Source of the DNA: an uncultured bacterium
GTDB taxonomy: Bacteria > Planctomycetota > Phycisphaerae > Phycisphaerales > SM1A02
NCBI GenBank assembly: GCA_903831295.1
Contig: CAIKXA010000013.1
Span: 1-64,000, forward strand
Direction of reading: 5' to 3'
DNA: 64,000 nucleotides
The notes under the pieces were generated by a model. The model was not told the origin of the DNA. It did no database searches and was given only the letters and a program-made list of their open reading frames with translations. Positions 37,477 through 47,766 of the stretch are shown here, piece by piece. Each line of letters opens with the position of its first letter. Positions within the stretch are counted from its first letter, which is position 1. Position numbers and translations under genes: made by a program.

Positions 37477-38208
37477 TTAGATCGCAATCACTTCGCCTTC
37501 TTCCAAGCAAGAAATAGTGGTGGACTTGCGGTCAAACGCATCGGTCATGTGCATCAAGCGCATCTTTGCGCGGATATTTTCTGGAAGTGAATTCAGCGAC
37601 TAAACGGGCGTGTGCGTGGGTGGCGGACTTGTTTCGTGAATGATCAGATCCGCGTCTTTGGACAGCCAATCAATCAGCGCAAGATCAAATGGGGTGTCCG
37701 AACTCCATGCAATCACTTTCCCATTGGCCTGGAACTTCAGCGCGCTGGTTGGAATTGGATGCTGAGTGCCGCGGCAAGAAACTTTCATGCCGCCGATCAG
37801 GGTTTCGCGATCTGGATTGAGAAGGTGAATTTCAAAATAGTCGGCAAGTTTGGCGGCGCCGGATTGATCCATGGCTGGCGCAAGTCGTTCCCAAAGTCGA
37901 TCCGCCACAGGCTTCCATACGTGAAGTCGGGGAAGTGGAGCGCCAGTTTCGCGGCGTTGCAGCCAGCGTAAAAAACCGAAGCTTTCAAGACCATTGCAAT
38001 GGTCGCCATGCAGGTGGGTCACGATCAAATCCGTGATCGCGAGTTGATCAATCTTCCATCCACTTTTCTTTTCAGCGTTACGCAGCGCCATGGGCAGAGA
38101 ATCCGGACAATCAATCATGACTTTGCCAATGGGGCCTTCGATGATCGCGGAGCAACCAAATCGTTGCGCGGAAAATGCGTTGCCAGTGCCGATCATGAGC
38201 AATTGCAT
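37477..38208 (-). pseudogene. MBL-fold hydrolase (RNase Z-like) interrupted by an in-frame UAG at 37600-37602 (pseudogene or recoded)
   Basis: Upstream ORF (37600-38208) has VTHLHGDHCNG and ends HETSPPPTHTPV*. The same frame continues SLNSLPENIRAKMRLMHMTDAFDRKSTTISCLEEGEVIAI* to 37477. Confidence 0.65.
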
Positions 38209-38261
38209 ATTGAAATACTAACAAGCGCACGACGATTATTTGCCCCGCTCGTTAGAGTCGA

Positions 38262-39560
38262 TTAGCGCAAGGATGATCCGCCAAATTGCGCGTGTGTTCC
38301 AAGTTCTTCCGCGATGCGAAGCAGGCGGTTGTATTTGGCGGTTCGATCGCTGCGGCACGGCGCGCCAGTTTTAATTTGCCCGCAATTTGTGGCCACGGCC
38401 AAGTCTGCAATGGTGTGGTCTTCAGTTTCGCCGGAGCGATGGCTGAGAATCACATTGAAAGAAGCTTTTTGCGCCATGGCCACGGCTTCAAGTGTTTCAG
38501 TGAGCGTGCCAATTTGATTCACCTTGACCAAGATCGCGTTGGCGCAATGCTCAGTGATGCCGCGCGAGAGGAACTTGGGATTGGTCACAAACAAATCATC
38601 GCCCACAAGTTGCGTCGTTTTCCCCAGGCGCGTGGTCAAAGATTTCCAGCCGCTCCAGTCCTCCTCACCAAGACCGTCTTCAATGGATCGAATGGGCCAA
38701 CGCTTGCGCCACTCGCTCCACATGTCAATCATCTCGTCGCTAGTTGCGACGCGGTTTGGATCGCTCTTGAAAAACTTATAACCGTTCTTGTTTACTTTCT
38801 TGGCCTCGTTCACCAATTCACTGGTGGCCGGGTCAAGGCAAATCATGATGTGCCGACCAAGTTCGTAGCCGGATTTTTCAACAGCGATGGCGATCAAATC
38901 GCAAGCGTCCTCGTTGCGCTTCAGGTTTGGCGCGAAGCCGCCCTCGTCGCCCACCGCGGTTGAAAGATGTTTCTCATGCAGCACATCTTTCAAGCAATGA
39001 TAAATTTCCACTCCCGCGCGCAGGGCATCTTGAAACGTGTCAAAGCCAATCGGCTGGATCATAAATTCCTGAAAATCAACGGTGTTATCCGCATGTTTTC
39101 CGCCGTTGAGAATGTTCAGCATGGGCGCGGGCAAGGTGTTTGCGCCATCGCCACCAAGATATTTGTATAGCGGTTGATGGGTGTGAGCGGCGGACGCTTG
39201 GGCGTTGGCCAAACTGACAGCCAACATCGCGTTGGCTCCAAGGGCGGCCTTGTTGTGCGTTCCATCAAGATCAATCATGAGACGGTCGATGGTGGATTGA
39301 TCAAGCGCGTTGAGGCCCTTGAGTGCGGTCGCGATTTTTGTATTGACATGATCCACAGCTTTTGTCACGCCCTTGCCGCGGTAGTATTTTTTGTCGCCAT
39401 CGCGAAGTTCAACCGCTTCATTTTCTCCCGTGCTTGCGCCCGAGGGAACCGCTGCGCTGCCCACGGTTCCATCAGCGAGAGTCACTTGGCATTCCACCGT
39501 GGGGAATCCGCGTGAATCAAGAATTTGACGGGCGTGAATATGTTGAATGGCTGACTTCAT
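38262..39560 (-). CDS. eno: Enolase
   Basis: [72 protein letters not shown]. Confidence 0.97.
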   Translation of the reverse strand: MKSAIQHIHARQILDSRGFPTVECQVTLADGTVGSAAVPSGASTGENEAVELRDGDKKYYRGKGVTKAVDHVNTKIATALKGLNALDQSTIDRLMIDLDGTHNKAALGANAMLAVSLANAQASAAHTHQPLYKYLGGDGANTLPAPMLNILNGGKHADNTVDFQEFMIQPIGFDTFQDALRAGVEIYHCLKDVLHEKHLSTAVGDEGGFAPNLKRNEDACDLIAIAVEKSGYELGRHIMICLDPATSELVNEAKKVNKNGYKFFKSDPNRVATSDEMIDMWSEWRKRWPIRSIEDGLGEEDWSGWKSLTTRLGKTTQLVGDDLFVTNPKFLSRGITEHCANAILVKVNQIGTLTETLEAVAMAQKASFNVILSHRSGETEDHTIADLAVATNCGQIKTGAPCRSDRTAKYNRLLRIAEELGTHAQFGGSSLR

Positions 39561-39671
39561 GTTATTTACACCGTGGTTTTGAGAATGTAAGAATTGAACC
39601 TTCGCGCGGTGTTCAATGCGTGATTTCATGTTGCGTTGCGACGAAGCAGTGAGCGGACAATATAAGATGAT

Positions 39672-40634
39672 TCAAGAATTTGTATCGGCGAGTAATTTAA
39701 ATTCATGACACGCTTCGCGCCCTTGCAATATGGCGACCAGGTCACGAACCACCCAGCTCATGTTTCGCACGGCTGTTTCCGTGCGACTGGCTAAATGCGG
39801 TGCAAGATGCGCGTTGGCCATGCCAATCAATGGAGAATCAGCAAGAAATGGCTCTGGATCGTGCACGTCAAGTAGGGCTTGAGCGCCGGGATTGGCAGCC
39901 AAAAACTGCGCCAACGCGTCGTGATTCACAACGCGCCCGCGACTTGTGTTGATGAATGTGACATTGGGTTTCATGCGTTGAATCAGCGAGGAGTTGATGA
40001 ACGCGTGATTGCTCTCGCGCCCATCGATGTGGATGGAAAGGATGTCGCTGCGCGCGAACAATTCCTCAACTGAAGTTTTTTGGGCGCCATGACGCACGGC
40101 GTTGTCGATCTCCATCAGATCATGGAACAGAACATCGCAGCCAAGCGCACCTAGAACTTGAGCAATTCTTTTTCCAATACGACCTAGGCCAAGAATTCCA
40201 AAAGTCATTTCGTTTAGCTGGCGTGTTGCGGTGAGTTCGTCACGCGTCTGCTCCCATTCAAGCGCGTCCACGGGTGAAGAAAGAAACACGCGCGGACGAA
40301 TCGCATCCATGACAAGCGCCAGCACATACTCAACCACGGCTTGCGTGTTGGCGTCCGGCGTATGCACAACTCGCACGCCGCGGGCTTTGCATTGAGCAAG
40401 ATCGATGTGGTCCAAGCCAACCCCGGCGCGAGCGATCACTTTCAGTTGCGGTAGTTGATTTAAAAGTTGGGCGTCAACACGAGTCGCCGTTCGAATGGCA
40501 AGCCCCTGAGCATGTGGCGCTGCTGTTATGAAATTCGCATGTCCTGGCGCCGCTTGAATCACTTGGCATTCTTGGGCAAGCCATTGCGCGGGCTCGCTTG
40601 CCAAAGGCTCGGTGACAAGAACAATGGGTTTCAT
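39672..40634 (-). CDS. D-isomer-specific 2-hydroxyacid dehydrogenase (SerA-like phosphoglycerate dehydrogenase)
   Basis: IARAGVGLDHIDLAQCKARGVRVVHTPDANTQAVVEY, GILGLGRIGKRIAQVL, APHLASRTETA. Confidence 0.85.
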   Translation of the reverse strand: MKPIVLVTEPLASEPAQWLAQECQVIQAAPGHANFITAAPHAQGLAIRTATRVDAQLLNQLPQLKVIARAGVGLDHIDLAQCKARGVRVVHTPDANTQAVVEYVLALVMDAIRPRVFLSSPVDALEWEQTRDELTATRQLNEMTFGILGLGRIGKRIAQVLGALGCDVLFHDLMEIDNAVRHGAQKTSVEELFARSDILSIHIDGRESNHAFINSSLIQRMKPNVTFINTSRGRVVNHDALAQFLAANPGAQALLDVHDPEPFLADSPLIGMANAHLAPHLASRTETAVRNMSWVVRDLVAILQGREACHEFKLLADTNS

Positions 40635-40761
40635 AGTTATTTTAGGGTAGTCACTGCGCTAAAAACTTTCATTTCTTCCAAAATTAATTTGCAGAGCCCC
40701 TTACTAAAGCCATATTAATGGCATATGTAGTGGTGTCCGCCACGGCGGCAAAGGAATCAAT

Positions 40762-42315
40762 TTGAAGATATGTGTCGCAATTTCTAGCCTTGTAGTTTCC
40801 ACAATCTTTGTGGCGGGCAACGCCTTTGCCGATGCATCGGGCTATGACGAGCTTGTGGCGCGGTTGGGATTGACAACGCCAACTGGTGCCGGCATTGGAA
40901 TGGTTCAAGTGGAATCACCCGTGACGCCTGGTGGAACTGACTACGCCCCTGATGTGACGTTGGCCGAATTCGCGGGAAAAACTTTAACGCGTGTTAACAC
41001 ATATTCCACAAGTTCGCACGCCAACTATGTTTCAACGTGGTTGTACGGCGCCAACAGCAGCATGGCAAAGGGCGTCACAAACGCTTGGGTTTACAACGTC
41101 AACAATTGGATCAATGAAAATCTAAAAATTAATTCCACGCTTCCGATCGCGCAACCAAATTCATCCGTGCGCGTGCAAAATAATTCGTGGCTGGGCTCGT
41201 TTGGAGTAGGCAACGAAGTGTACGACCGCGAAGCGGTTCGCCGAATGGATTACATCATGTACCGCGACGGTGTGTTGGCGGTCAATGGTGAGAACAACGG
41301 CGCTGGCAGCGCGCGTTATCCAATGATGGGGGATTGTTTCAACGGACTATCGGTTGGGCGTCTGGATTTGCAGCATTCCGCTGGGGTTACCGCGGCGGCA
41401 AGCGACACGCCTGGAAGAATGAAGCCGGACATCATCGCATCTGGACAGGCCACGAGCTACAGCACTCCTGTTGTTGGATCTGCGGCTGCGTTGTTATTTC
41501 AACAGGCTCAATCAAGCGGCTCGCTGGCCGCCAGTCTTACCGCCATGGCGCGGGCGCAGTTGGTAAAGACGGCGTTGCTTGCGGGCGCGACACGTGACGC
41601 AAGCTGGAGCAATCAGGCCCCGCAAAGCGGCGCGCAACGAGGCATCACGGCCAAGCCACTTGATACTTTGCGTGGCGCGGGTGCGTTGAACATTGACAAC
41701 GCGCACAAAATTATTTCCTTGGAGCGAAACAACGGAGCTAGTTCAGCCACCGCGGCCACGCGTTGCGGCGCGAACGGATTTGGAAGTTTCACCATGAGCG
41801 CTTCGCAGAATTTATATTGGAGATTTCGCGTGAATCAAACCACGCCATCTCTTGATTTTGTTGTGAGTTGGCCGCGCGTGGTGACCACTTCGTTAACGTA
41901 CACGTTGGCCAATATGGATCTGAAGGTGTACCGCGGACTTGTGGACGCAACCACATTGATTTCATTGCAAGGCGACGCGGGTCGTGCCTTTGTTGGATCA
42001 GGCAATGTTTGGAGTCAATCCACCGTGGACAATGTTGAGATCATTCACATGAACAATGTTGTGCCAGGTGAATATGTTGTGGAACTGGCGCGCGTGGATG
42101 CGGCCGGCGCAACTGTGCAAGTTTCAGCGGGTTGGCAGGTTGATCCCGCAGGCTTTGGTCGTTTGGGGGATTTTGACAATAGCGGATTTGTAGACAGCGC
42201 CGATCTTGGACGTCTTTTGGGGGCAATTGGAACCGATGATCCAACTTGCGATGTCAATCTTGATGGCAAAGTTGACAGCGCCGACATAGGAACGGTATTG
42301 GGAAATTTCGGTTGA
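40762..42315 (+). CDS. Secreted subtilase-like (S8) protein with C-terminal dockerin-type repeats
   Basis: Signal peptide; GRMKPDIIASGQATSYSTPVVGSAAALL (S8 Ser region); GDFDNSGFVDSADLGRLLGAIG and CDVNLDGKVDSADIGTVLGNFG. Confidence 0.75.
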   Translation: MKICVAISSLVVSTIFVAGNAFADASGYDELVARLGLTTPTGAGIGMVQVESPVTPGGTDYAPDVTLAEFAGKTLTRVNTYSTSSHANYVSTWLYGANSSMAKGVTNAWVYNVNNWINENLKINSTLPIAQPNSSVRVQNNSWLGSFGVGNEVYDREAVRRMDYIMYRDGVLAVNGENNGAGSARYPMMGDCFNGLSVGRLDLQHSAGVTAAASDTPGRMKPDIIASGQATSYSTPVVGSAAALLFQQAQSSGSLAASLTAMARAQLVKTALLAGATRDASWSNQAPQSGAQRGITAKPLDTLRGAGALNIDNAHKIISLERNNGASSATAATRCGANGFGSFTMSASQNLYWRFRVNQTTPSLDFVVSWPRVVTTSLTYTLANMDLKVYRGLVDATTLISLQGDAGRAFVGSGNVWSQSTVDNVEIIHMNNVVPGEYVVELARVDAAGATVQVSAGWQVDPAGFGRLGDFDNSGFVDSADLGRLLGAIGTDDPTCDVNLDGKVDSADIGTVLGNFG

Positions 42316-42340
42316 CCAACTCTTTTCGTACACTGCCATA

Positions 42341-44134
42341 GTGAGTTCCCAAGGCTGGCAACGCGCTCAACTTTTATTCTTGATCATCATTTTGGCGGGA
42401 TGCCTTGTGTGGCCGTTATGGTTGGTGTTGCGCGGCGCGTTTCTCACGCTCGATGGATCGTCTTGGACATGGTGGCATGTGTTGGAAGTGTTGCGCGACC
42501 CAGTCACGCGCGCCGGATTGTTCAACGCGTTGTCGATCGCATGTTGCGTGACAGTGGGCACGTTGCTTTTGGCCACGCCTCTGGCGCTGGTTGCCGCTCG
42601 GTTGAACTTCGCGGGCAAAGGGTTGCTCACAGGATTGTTGCTGTTGCCTTTGATTCTGCCGCCATTTGTGGGCGCGATTGGCTTGCGCCATTTGTTGGGG
42701 CGCGAGGGATCGTTCAACGCAATCTTGCGCGGGCTTGGTTTGATCAATGATGGAATTGATTTCACCGGCCGTGGCGGATTTTGGGCCGTGGTGTTGCTGG
42801 AAATATTGTCGCTGTACCCAATCGTGTATTTAAATTTAACCGCGGCCTTGGCGAACTTGGATCCCGCACTGGAGGAGGCCGCGTGCAATCTTGGCGCGGG
42901 CGCGTGGAGGCGGTTTCGTCGCATCACCTTGCCGTTGGTCGCGCCGGGTGCATTTTCTGGAGCGGTGATTGTGTTCATTTGGAGTTTTACGGAACTGGGA
43001 ACGCCATTGATGTTTGAATATCGCAACGTCACAAGCGTTCAAATTTTTGACGGCTTGAAAGACATGCAAGCCAGTCGCAGGCCATTCGCTTTGGTGGCGG
43101 TGATGTTGGTGGTGGCGATCACCATTTACGTGATTGGAAAAATAACCGTGGGTGGCAACGCACACGCGATGCAGGCGAAAGCCAGTGTTGGCCGCGCGCA
43201 AAAAAATGCTGGATGGTTCGCAACAATGATGTGTTGGATTTTTCTGGGCGCAGTGGTGTGTGTGGCGGGATTGCCGCACATCAGCACAATTTTGGCAAGC
43301 ATTTCGTTGCCGGGACAGTGGTACGCAAGCGTGTTTCCTGCATCTTTCACGCTCGAAGGTTGGTCGGCGGCAATGTCGCATCCCTTGGCTGTTTCAAGTA
43401 TTCGTAACAGTTTGTTCTTGTCGTTGTGCGCCACCGCGGTTGCGATTGTGATTGGTCTGATCGCTGCGCGTTTCATTGTGCGCGGAACAATTCGTGGCCG
43501 CGCCTTGGTTGACGCGTTGATCATGTTGCCTTTGGCGGTGCCGGGTTTGGTGATGGCGTTTGGATTTATCGCGATGAGCCTTGAATGGCCATTTGGCGGA
43601 GTCATGCCGCCAATGTTTGAATGTGTTGCGGGTTGGCTGCCGCAAGCATGGGGCGATTGGATTCGTGGCGCGCCACTGCGGCCGGTGGCGGATATTTTGG
43701 GCGCCAATCCAAATCCATTTCCGTTGCTGGTGGTTGCGTACGCTATTCGGCGCATGCCCTACGTGGCGCGCAGCGCGGTGGCCGGCATGCAGCAAACCAG
43801 CGTGTTTCTTGAAGAGGCTGCGCAAGGCTTGGGCGCGGGACGATTGCGCACCTTGCGCACAATTGTGGCGCCCTTGATCGCGGCCAATTTGGTGGCCGGC
43901 GCTTTGCTTGCGTTTAGTTTTTCCATGCTTGAAGTGAGCGACAGTTTGTTGCTGGCTCAGCGCGAGCGCGACTATCCAATCACCAAGGCGATTTACACCT
44001 TGTATGACCGCTTGGGCGATGGCGAACTGATCGCGAGCGCCTTGGGCGTGTGGGCCATGGCCTTGTTGGCCCTGACATTGCTTGGGGCCAACAGCATCAT
44101 TGGGAAAAAAATGGGCGCGTTGTTTCGAGCCTGA
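42341..44134 (+). CDS. Iron(III)/thiamine-type ABC transporter permease (duplicated permease domain)
   Basis: Two BPD_transp-like EAA regions (LEEAACNLGAGAWRRFRRITLPLV and LEEAAQGLGAGRLRTLRTIVAPLI) with about 12 TM helices. Confidence 0.88.
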   Translation: MSSQGWQRAQLLFLIIILAGCLVWPLWLVLRGAFLTLDGSSWTWWHVLEVLRDPVTRAGLFNALSIACCVTVGTLLLATPLALVAARLNFAGKGLLTGLLLLPLILPPFVGAIGLRHLLGREGSFNAILRGLGLINDGIDFTGRGGFWAVVLLEILSLYPIVYLNLTAALANLDPALEEAACNLGAGAWRRFRRITLPLVAPGAFSGAVIVFIWSFTELGTPLMFEYRNVTSVQIFDGLKDMQASRRPFALVAVMLVVAITIYVIGKITVGGNAHAMQAKASVGRAQKNAGWFATMMCWIFLGAVVCVAGLPHISTILASISLPGQWYASVFPASFTLEGWSAAMSHPLAVSSIRNSLFLSLCATAVAIVIGLIAARFIVRGTIRGRALVDALIMLPLAVPGLVMAFGFIAMSLEWPFGGVMPPMFECVAGWLPQAWGDWIRGAPLRPVADILGANPNPFPLLVVAYAIRRMPYVARSAVAGMQQTSVFLEEAAQGLGAGRLRTLRTIVAPLIAANLVAGALLAFSFSMLEVSDSLLLAQRERDYPITKAIYTLYDRLGDGELIASALGVWAMALLALTLLGANSIIGKKMGALFRA

Positions 44135-44292
44135 TTTACTTTCAAAATCATGATTGGGTTGCCGCTCGGGCAGGGGCGGCGTGGCCATTGGCCAGCGACA
44201 AAAGGGGCGTGGCGCGCGCATCAACTTTGCCATGTTTTTCCCAAAAATCATAGGGCGACTCATTGCACATTCCTGTCTATACTCGCCGTTCC

Positions 44293-45582
44293 ATGCCTTA
44301 CACACTGTCGCCCGACGAGACCTACGGCCTTGATGTCGAAAATACGGATTACCTGAAGGACCATGTCCAGTCGCCTGATCGATGGATTCTCAATTTTGGT
44401 CCAGCGCATCCCGCCACGCACACCACACTGCGAGTGGTGTTGGAATTGGATGGCGAGCGCATCGCGCGCGTGACCCCGCACATTGGATATTTGCATTCAG
44501 GATTTGAGAAATTGGGTGAGCACCATGATTGGAATCAATATGTCTGCACCGTGAGCCGAATGGATTACTCAAGTCCAATTGTGAATGACATCGCTTGGCA
44601 TAATTCCGTTGAGAAGTTGTTGGGCATTGATGTGAATCCGCGCTGCAAAGTGATTCGCACCATCATGGCGGAAATTGGCAGATTGCAAAGCCATTTGCTC
44701 TGCGCCGGCGCGGCGGCGCTTGATTTGGGAGCGTTCACCGGTTTCTTGTATGGCTTCAACGAGCGCGAATTTATTTACGACATTGTGGAATATGTCAGCG
44801 GCCAGCGTTACCACCCGGATTGGACACGCGTGGGCGGCGCGTGGCGCGACTTGCCCGATGATGAGGTGTTTAAACGCATGGTGAAAAATTTTATCCATGT
44901 GCGCATGGCGAAGTCGCTCACTGATTTGGAATCGCTGCTGAATCGCAACCGTATTTTCCGCGATCGACTTGAAGGCGTTGGCGCTATTTCAATGGAGGAC
45001 GCAATCGCGTGGAGTTTGACCGGTCCAGTTGCGCGCGCCAGTGGCGTGCGCCGCGATGTGCGCAAGAATGACCCGTACTTGTGCTTTGAAAATAATTGGG
45101 ATGGCCAAGGCGCCGAGGCGGTGAAGTTCAATGTTGCCGTTGCCAGCGCCGGCGATTGCTTCTCGCGCTACTTGATCCGCATGGAGGAGATGAAGCAAAG
45201 CATCGCCATCATTGATCAACTCATCGACAAGATTCCTGGCGGCTCGATCAATGTTGGCGCGGATTCCAAGACCGTGATTCCAGAAAAGTCCGATGTGTAC
45301 GGCAGCATTGAAGGCACGATTCAGTTGTTTGAGTTGGTCATGCACAACCGCGGTTGGGATGTGCCACTTGGCGAGAGTTATTCATGCGTTGAAAGCCCCA
45401 ACGGCGAACTTGGTTTCTTTGTGGTTGGTGGCGGCGGAAAATATCCGTGGCGCGCCCGTTGCCGTCCACCGTGTTTCGTCAATTACCAAAGTATCGCGAA
45501 GTTGCTGGAGGGTCATCAACTTGCCGACGCGGTGGCCGTGATTGGAAGTTTGAACATCATCGCCGCCGAACTTGATCGTTAA
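44293..45582 (+). CDS. nuoD: NADH-quinone oxidoreductase subunit D
   Basis: NFGPAHPATHTTLRVVLELDGERIARVTPHIGYLHSGFEKLGEHHDWNQ; C-terminal RPPCFVNYQSIAKLLEGHQLADAVAVIGSLNIIAAELDR. Confidence 0.96.
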   Translation: MPYTLSPDETYGLDVENTDYLKDHVQSPDRWILNFGPAHPATHTTLRVVLELDGERIARVTPHIGYLHSGFEKLGEHHDWNQYVCTVSRMDYSSPIVNDIAWHNSVEKLLGIDVNPRCKVIRTIMAEIGRLQSHLLCAGAAALDLGAFTGFLYGFNEREFIYDIVEYVSGQRYHPDWTRVGGAWRDLPDDEVFKRMVKNFIHVRMAKSLTDLESLLNRNRIFRDRLEGVGAISMEDAIAWSLTGPVARASGVRRDVRKNDPYLCFENNWDGQGAEAVKFNVAVASAGDCFSRYLIRMEEMKQSIAIIDQLIDKIPGGSINVGADSKTVIPEKSDVYGSIEGTIQLFELVMHNRGWDVPLGESYSCVESPNGELGFFVVGGGGKYPWRARCRPPCFVNYQSIAKLLEGHQLADAVAVIGSLNIIAAELDR

Positions 45583-45602
45583 TTTATTTCAGGAGCAGAA
45601 TC

Positions 45603-46154
45603 ATGGCATGGATTGCCAAAGCATCATCGACAGAAAAAATAGAGCGACGCGCCGAGCCATACGTGACCGCGCAAATGAAGGCCGCGTGGGAAAAAGAAAT
45701 CCTTCCGCGTTACGCCACCAAGCACGGCGCCCTCATGCCCATTTTGCATGAGGTGCAACACGCGTACCGACATGTGCCGTACCAGGCCATGATTGAGATT
45801 GCGCAGTTTTTGTCGCTGAAACCCGCGGATGTGCTGGACACAGTGACGTTCTATGAGGAATTCACCACGGAAAAGATGGGCGAGTGCGTGATTGGTATTT
45901 GTCAAAGCATTGCCTGCGAAATTTGCGGACACAGCGCCATCTTGAACCATGTGCGCAAGCGCCTAAATTTGGAGCCGCATGAAACCAGCGACGACGGCAA
46001 GTTCACATTGCTGGCCATGGAATGTCTTGGCAGTTGCGACACCGCGCCCGTGGCATTGTTCAACGACAAGTTGTACGAGAATTTGACCATCGAAGGCGTG
46101 GATCGTTTGATCGACGCCGCGCAGAAATCCTCCGGCGAAAGCGCGCACTCATGA
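45603..46154 (+). CDS. nuoE: NADH-quinone oxidoreductase subunit E
   Basis: CQSIAC and ECLGSCDTAPVALFND Fe-S ligand pattern; SD AGGAG. Confidence 0.93.
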   Translation: MAWIAKASSTEKIERRAEPYVTAQMKAAWEKEILPRYATKHGALMPILHEVQHAYRHVPYQAMIEIAQFLSLKPADVLDTVTFYEEFTTEKMGECVIGICQSIACEICGHSAILNHVRKRLNLEPHETSDDGKFTLLAMECLGSCDTAPVALFNDKLYENLTIEGVDRLIDAAQKSSGESAHS

Positions 46155-46384
46155 GCTCAAATATTGGAGTGATGCGAAGTTTGGGCCAGGCGGTTGGAAT
46201 TGTGCTCAACGCAATTCGCACGCCTGTGAAGCGCGAAAAAGTTGTTGAAGTTTCTCGCGTCTTTCAAAGCCAAAATCATGATGATGTCACGCTGCGGCGC
46301 ACAGTTGTGGAAGAAATTATTTGGAAAGAACCATCGCACTCAGCCACGGGCTCGAGCGATTCGCATTCAAGTCAAACTGCTTAA
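46151..46384 (+). CDS. Small hypothetical protein intercalated between nuoE and nuoF (77 aa)
   Basis: ATGA overlap with nuoE stop; MSSNIGVMRSLGQAVGIVLNAIRTPVKREKVVEVSRVFQSQNHDDVTLRRTVVEEIIWKEPSHSATGSSDSHSSQTA. Confidence 0.5.
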   Translation: MSSNIGVMRSLGQAVGIVLNAIRTPVKREKVVEVSRVFQSQNHDDVTLRRTVVEEIIWKEPSHSATGSSDSHSSQTA

Positions 46385-46413
46385 CGATTCAGCAACCATC
46401 AGGCAAAATAAAT

Positions 46414-47766
46414 ATGTCCCTTAAAGAACCCATTCTCACCAAGCGAATTCCAACAGCTCCATGGGCCGACCCCAAGACTCGAAGCACCATTTCGTGGGAG
46501 CAATCCATAGCCACGGGCGGTTACAAAGCGCTTGAAAAAGCCTTGGATATGCAGCCAACCGATGTGATCAATGTGGTCAAGGACGCGGTGATCCGCGGGC
46601 GCGGCGGCGCTGGATTTCCCGCGGGTTTGAAGTGGAGTTTCTTGGCTCCCATCGATGGCGGTCGACGCTACTTGGCTGTGAATTGCGACGAGGCCGAGCC
46701 TGGAACTTTCAAAGATCGTTTGCTGGTTGATTTCGATCCACACCTTGTGCTTGAGGGAATCGCCATCGCGTGTTGGGCATGCCAACTTGATACCGCGTAC
46801 TTCTTTATCCGTGGCGAGTACCACCATCAAGCGCGCGTTATGGAGCGCGCGATTCAAGAGGCGTATGCAGGTGGAATTTTTGGCAAGCAAGGACTCATGC
46901 GCGGCAAGCAAAAGTTTGCCGTTGATTGTTTCTTGCATCGCAGCGCTGGCGCATATATTTGCGGCGAGGAAACTGGTTTACTCGAGGCCATTGAAGGCAA
47001 GCGCGGATGGCCGCGCATTAAGCCGCCGTTTCCTGCGGTGAAGGGTCTCTTTGGTCGACCAACAATTGTGAACAATGTTGAAACACTCGCCGCGGCTGTT
47101 CCTGTTATGGAGCACGGCGCAGCCTGGTGGAAGGGGATTGGCGTTGAAAGCAAGCACCCCGGATCAATGCCAAGTTACGGCTCCAAGTTGATGGGCGTGA
47201 GCGGCCATGTGAATCGTCCAGGCGTCTATGAAATGCCGCTGGGTATTTCTCTGCGCACATTGGTTGATCAATATTGCGGTGGAATGCGCGGCGGCAAGAA
47301 ATTTAAGGGCGCAATTCCTGGCGGCGTGAGCATGGGCGTTCTTGGCACCGATCAATTTGACGCCACGCTTGACTTTGATATTGGCCGTAATTGTGATGTG
47401 CTTGGCCTAGGCACCGCATGTCCAACTATTTTCGACGAGGACACCGACATGGTGGCAGTGGCGCGCAATATCGCGCGCTTCTTTAAGAATGAATCCTGTG
47501 GTCAGTGCACGCCGTGCCGCGAAGGCAGTGGCTGGATGTTGAAAAGCCTGGAGCGCATTGAACGCGGCGACGCAACAAGTGGCGACTTGGATTTGCTGCT
47601 TGAAGTGGCCGGCAGCATGGGCTTGACGCCTGGCACCACCATTTGTGGTTTGGCGGATGGAAACAATTGGGCGGTGCGAACCATTGTGAACAAGTTCCGC
47701 GGCGAATTTGAAGCCCGCGTCAAGCCGCAATATGTGCCCGTGTATGTGACCGCAGGCGGACATTAA
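46414..47766 (+). CDS. nuoF: NADH-quinone oxidoreductase subunit F
   Basis: RGRGGAGFPAGLKWSF, VNCDEAEPGTFKDR, AGAYICGEETGLLEAIEGKRGWPRIKPPFPA, SCGQCTPCREGSGWM. Confidence 0.96.
   Translation: MSLKEPILTKRIPTAPWADPKTRSTISWEQSIATGGYKALEKALDMQPTDVINVVKDAVIRGRGGAGFPAGLKWSFLAPIDGGRRYLAVNCDEAEPGTFKDRLLVDFDPHLVLEGIAIACWACQLDTAYFFIRGEYHHQARVMERAIQEAYAGGIFGKQGLMRGKQKFAVDCFLHRSAGAYICGEETGLLEAIEGKRGWPRIKPPFPAVKGLFGRPTIVNNVETLAAAVPVMEHGAAWWKGIGVESKHPGSMPSYGSKLMGVSGHVNRPGVYEMPLGISLRTLVDQYCGGMRGGKKFKGAIPGGVSMGVLGTDQFDATLDFDIGRNCDVLGLGTACPTIFDEDTDMVAVARNIARFFKNESCGQCTPCREGSGWMLKSLERIERGDATSGDLDLLLEVAGSMGLTPGTTICGLADGNNWAVRTIVNKFRGEFEARVKPQYVPVYVTAGGH

Noticed and set aside
37600-37602. UAG as a genome-wide reassigned sense codon
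   Set aside because: Other intact genes here terminate with TAG (24398 and 26069 ends), so only local nonsense or readthrough is plausible.
43394-44305. 303-aa minus-strand ORF
   Set aside because: Antisense to the ABC permease; Arg/His/Gln-rich composition typical of shadow frames.
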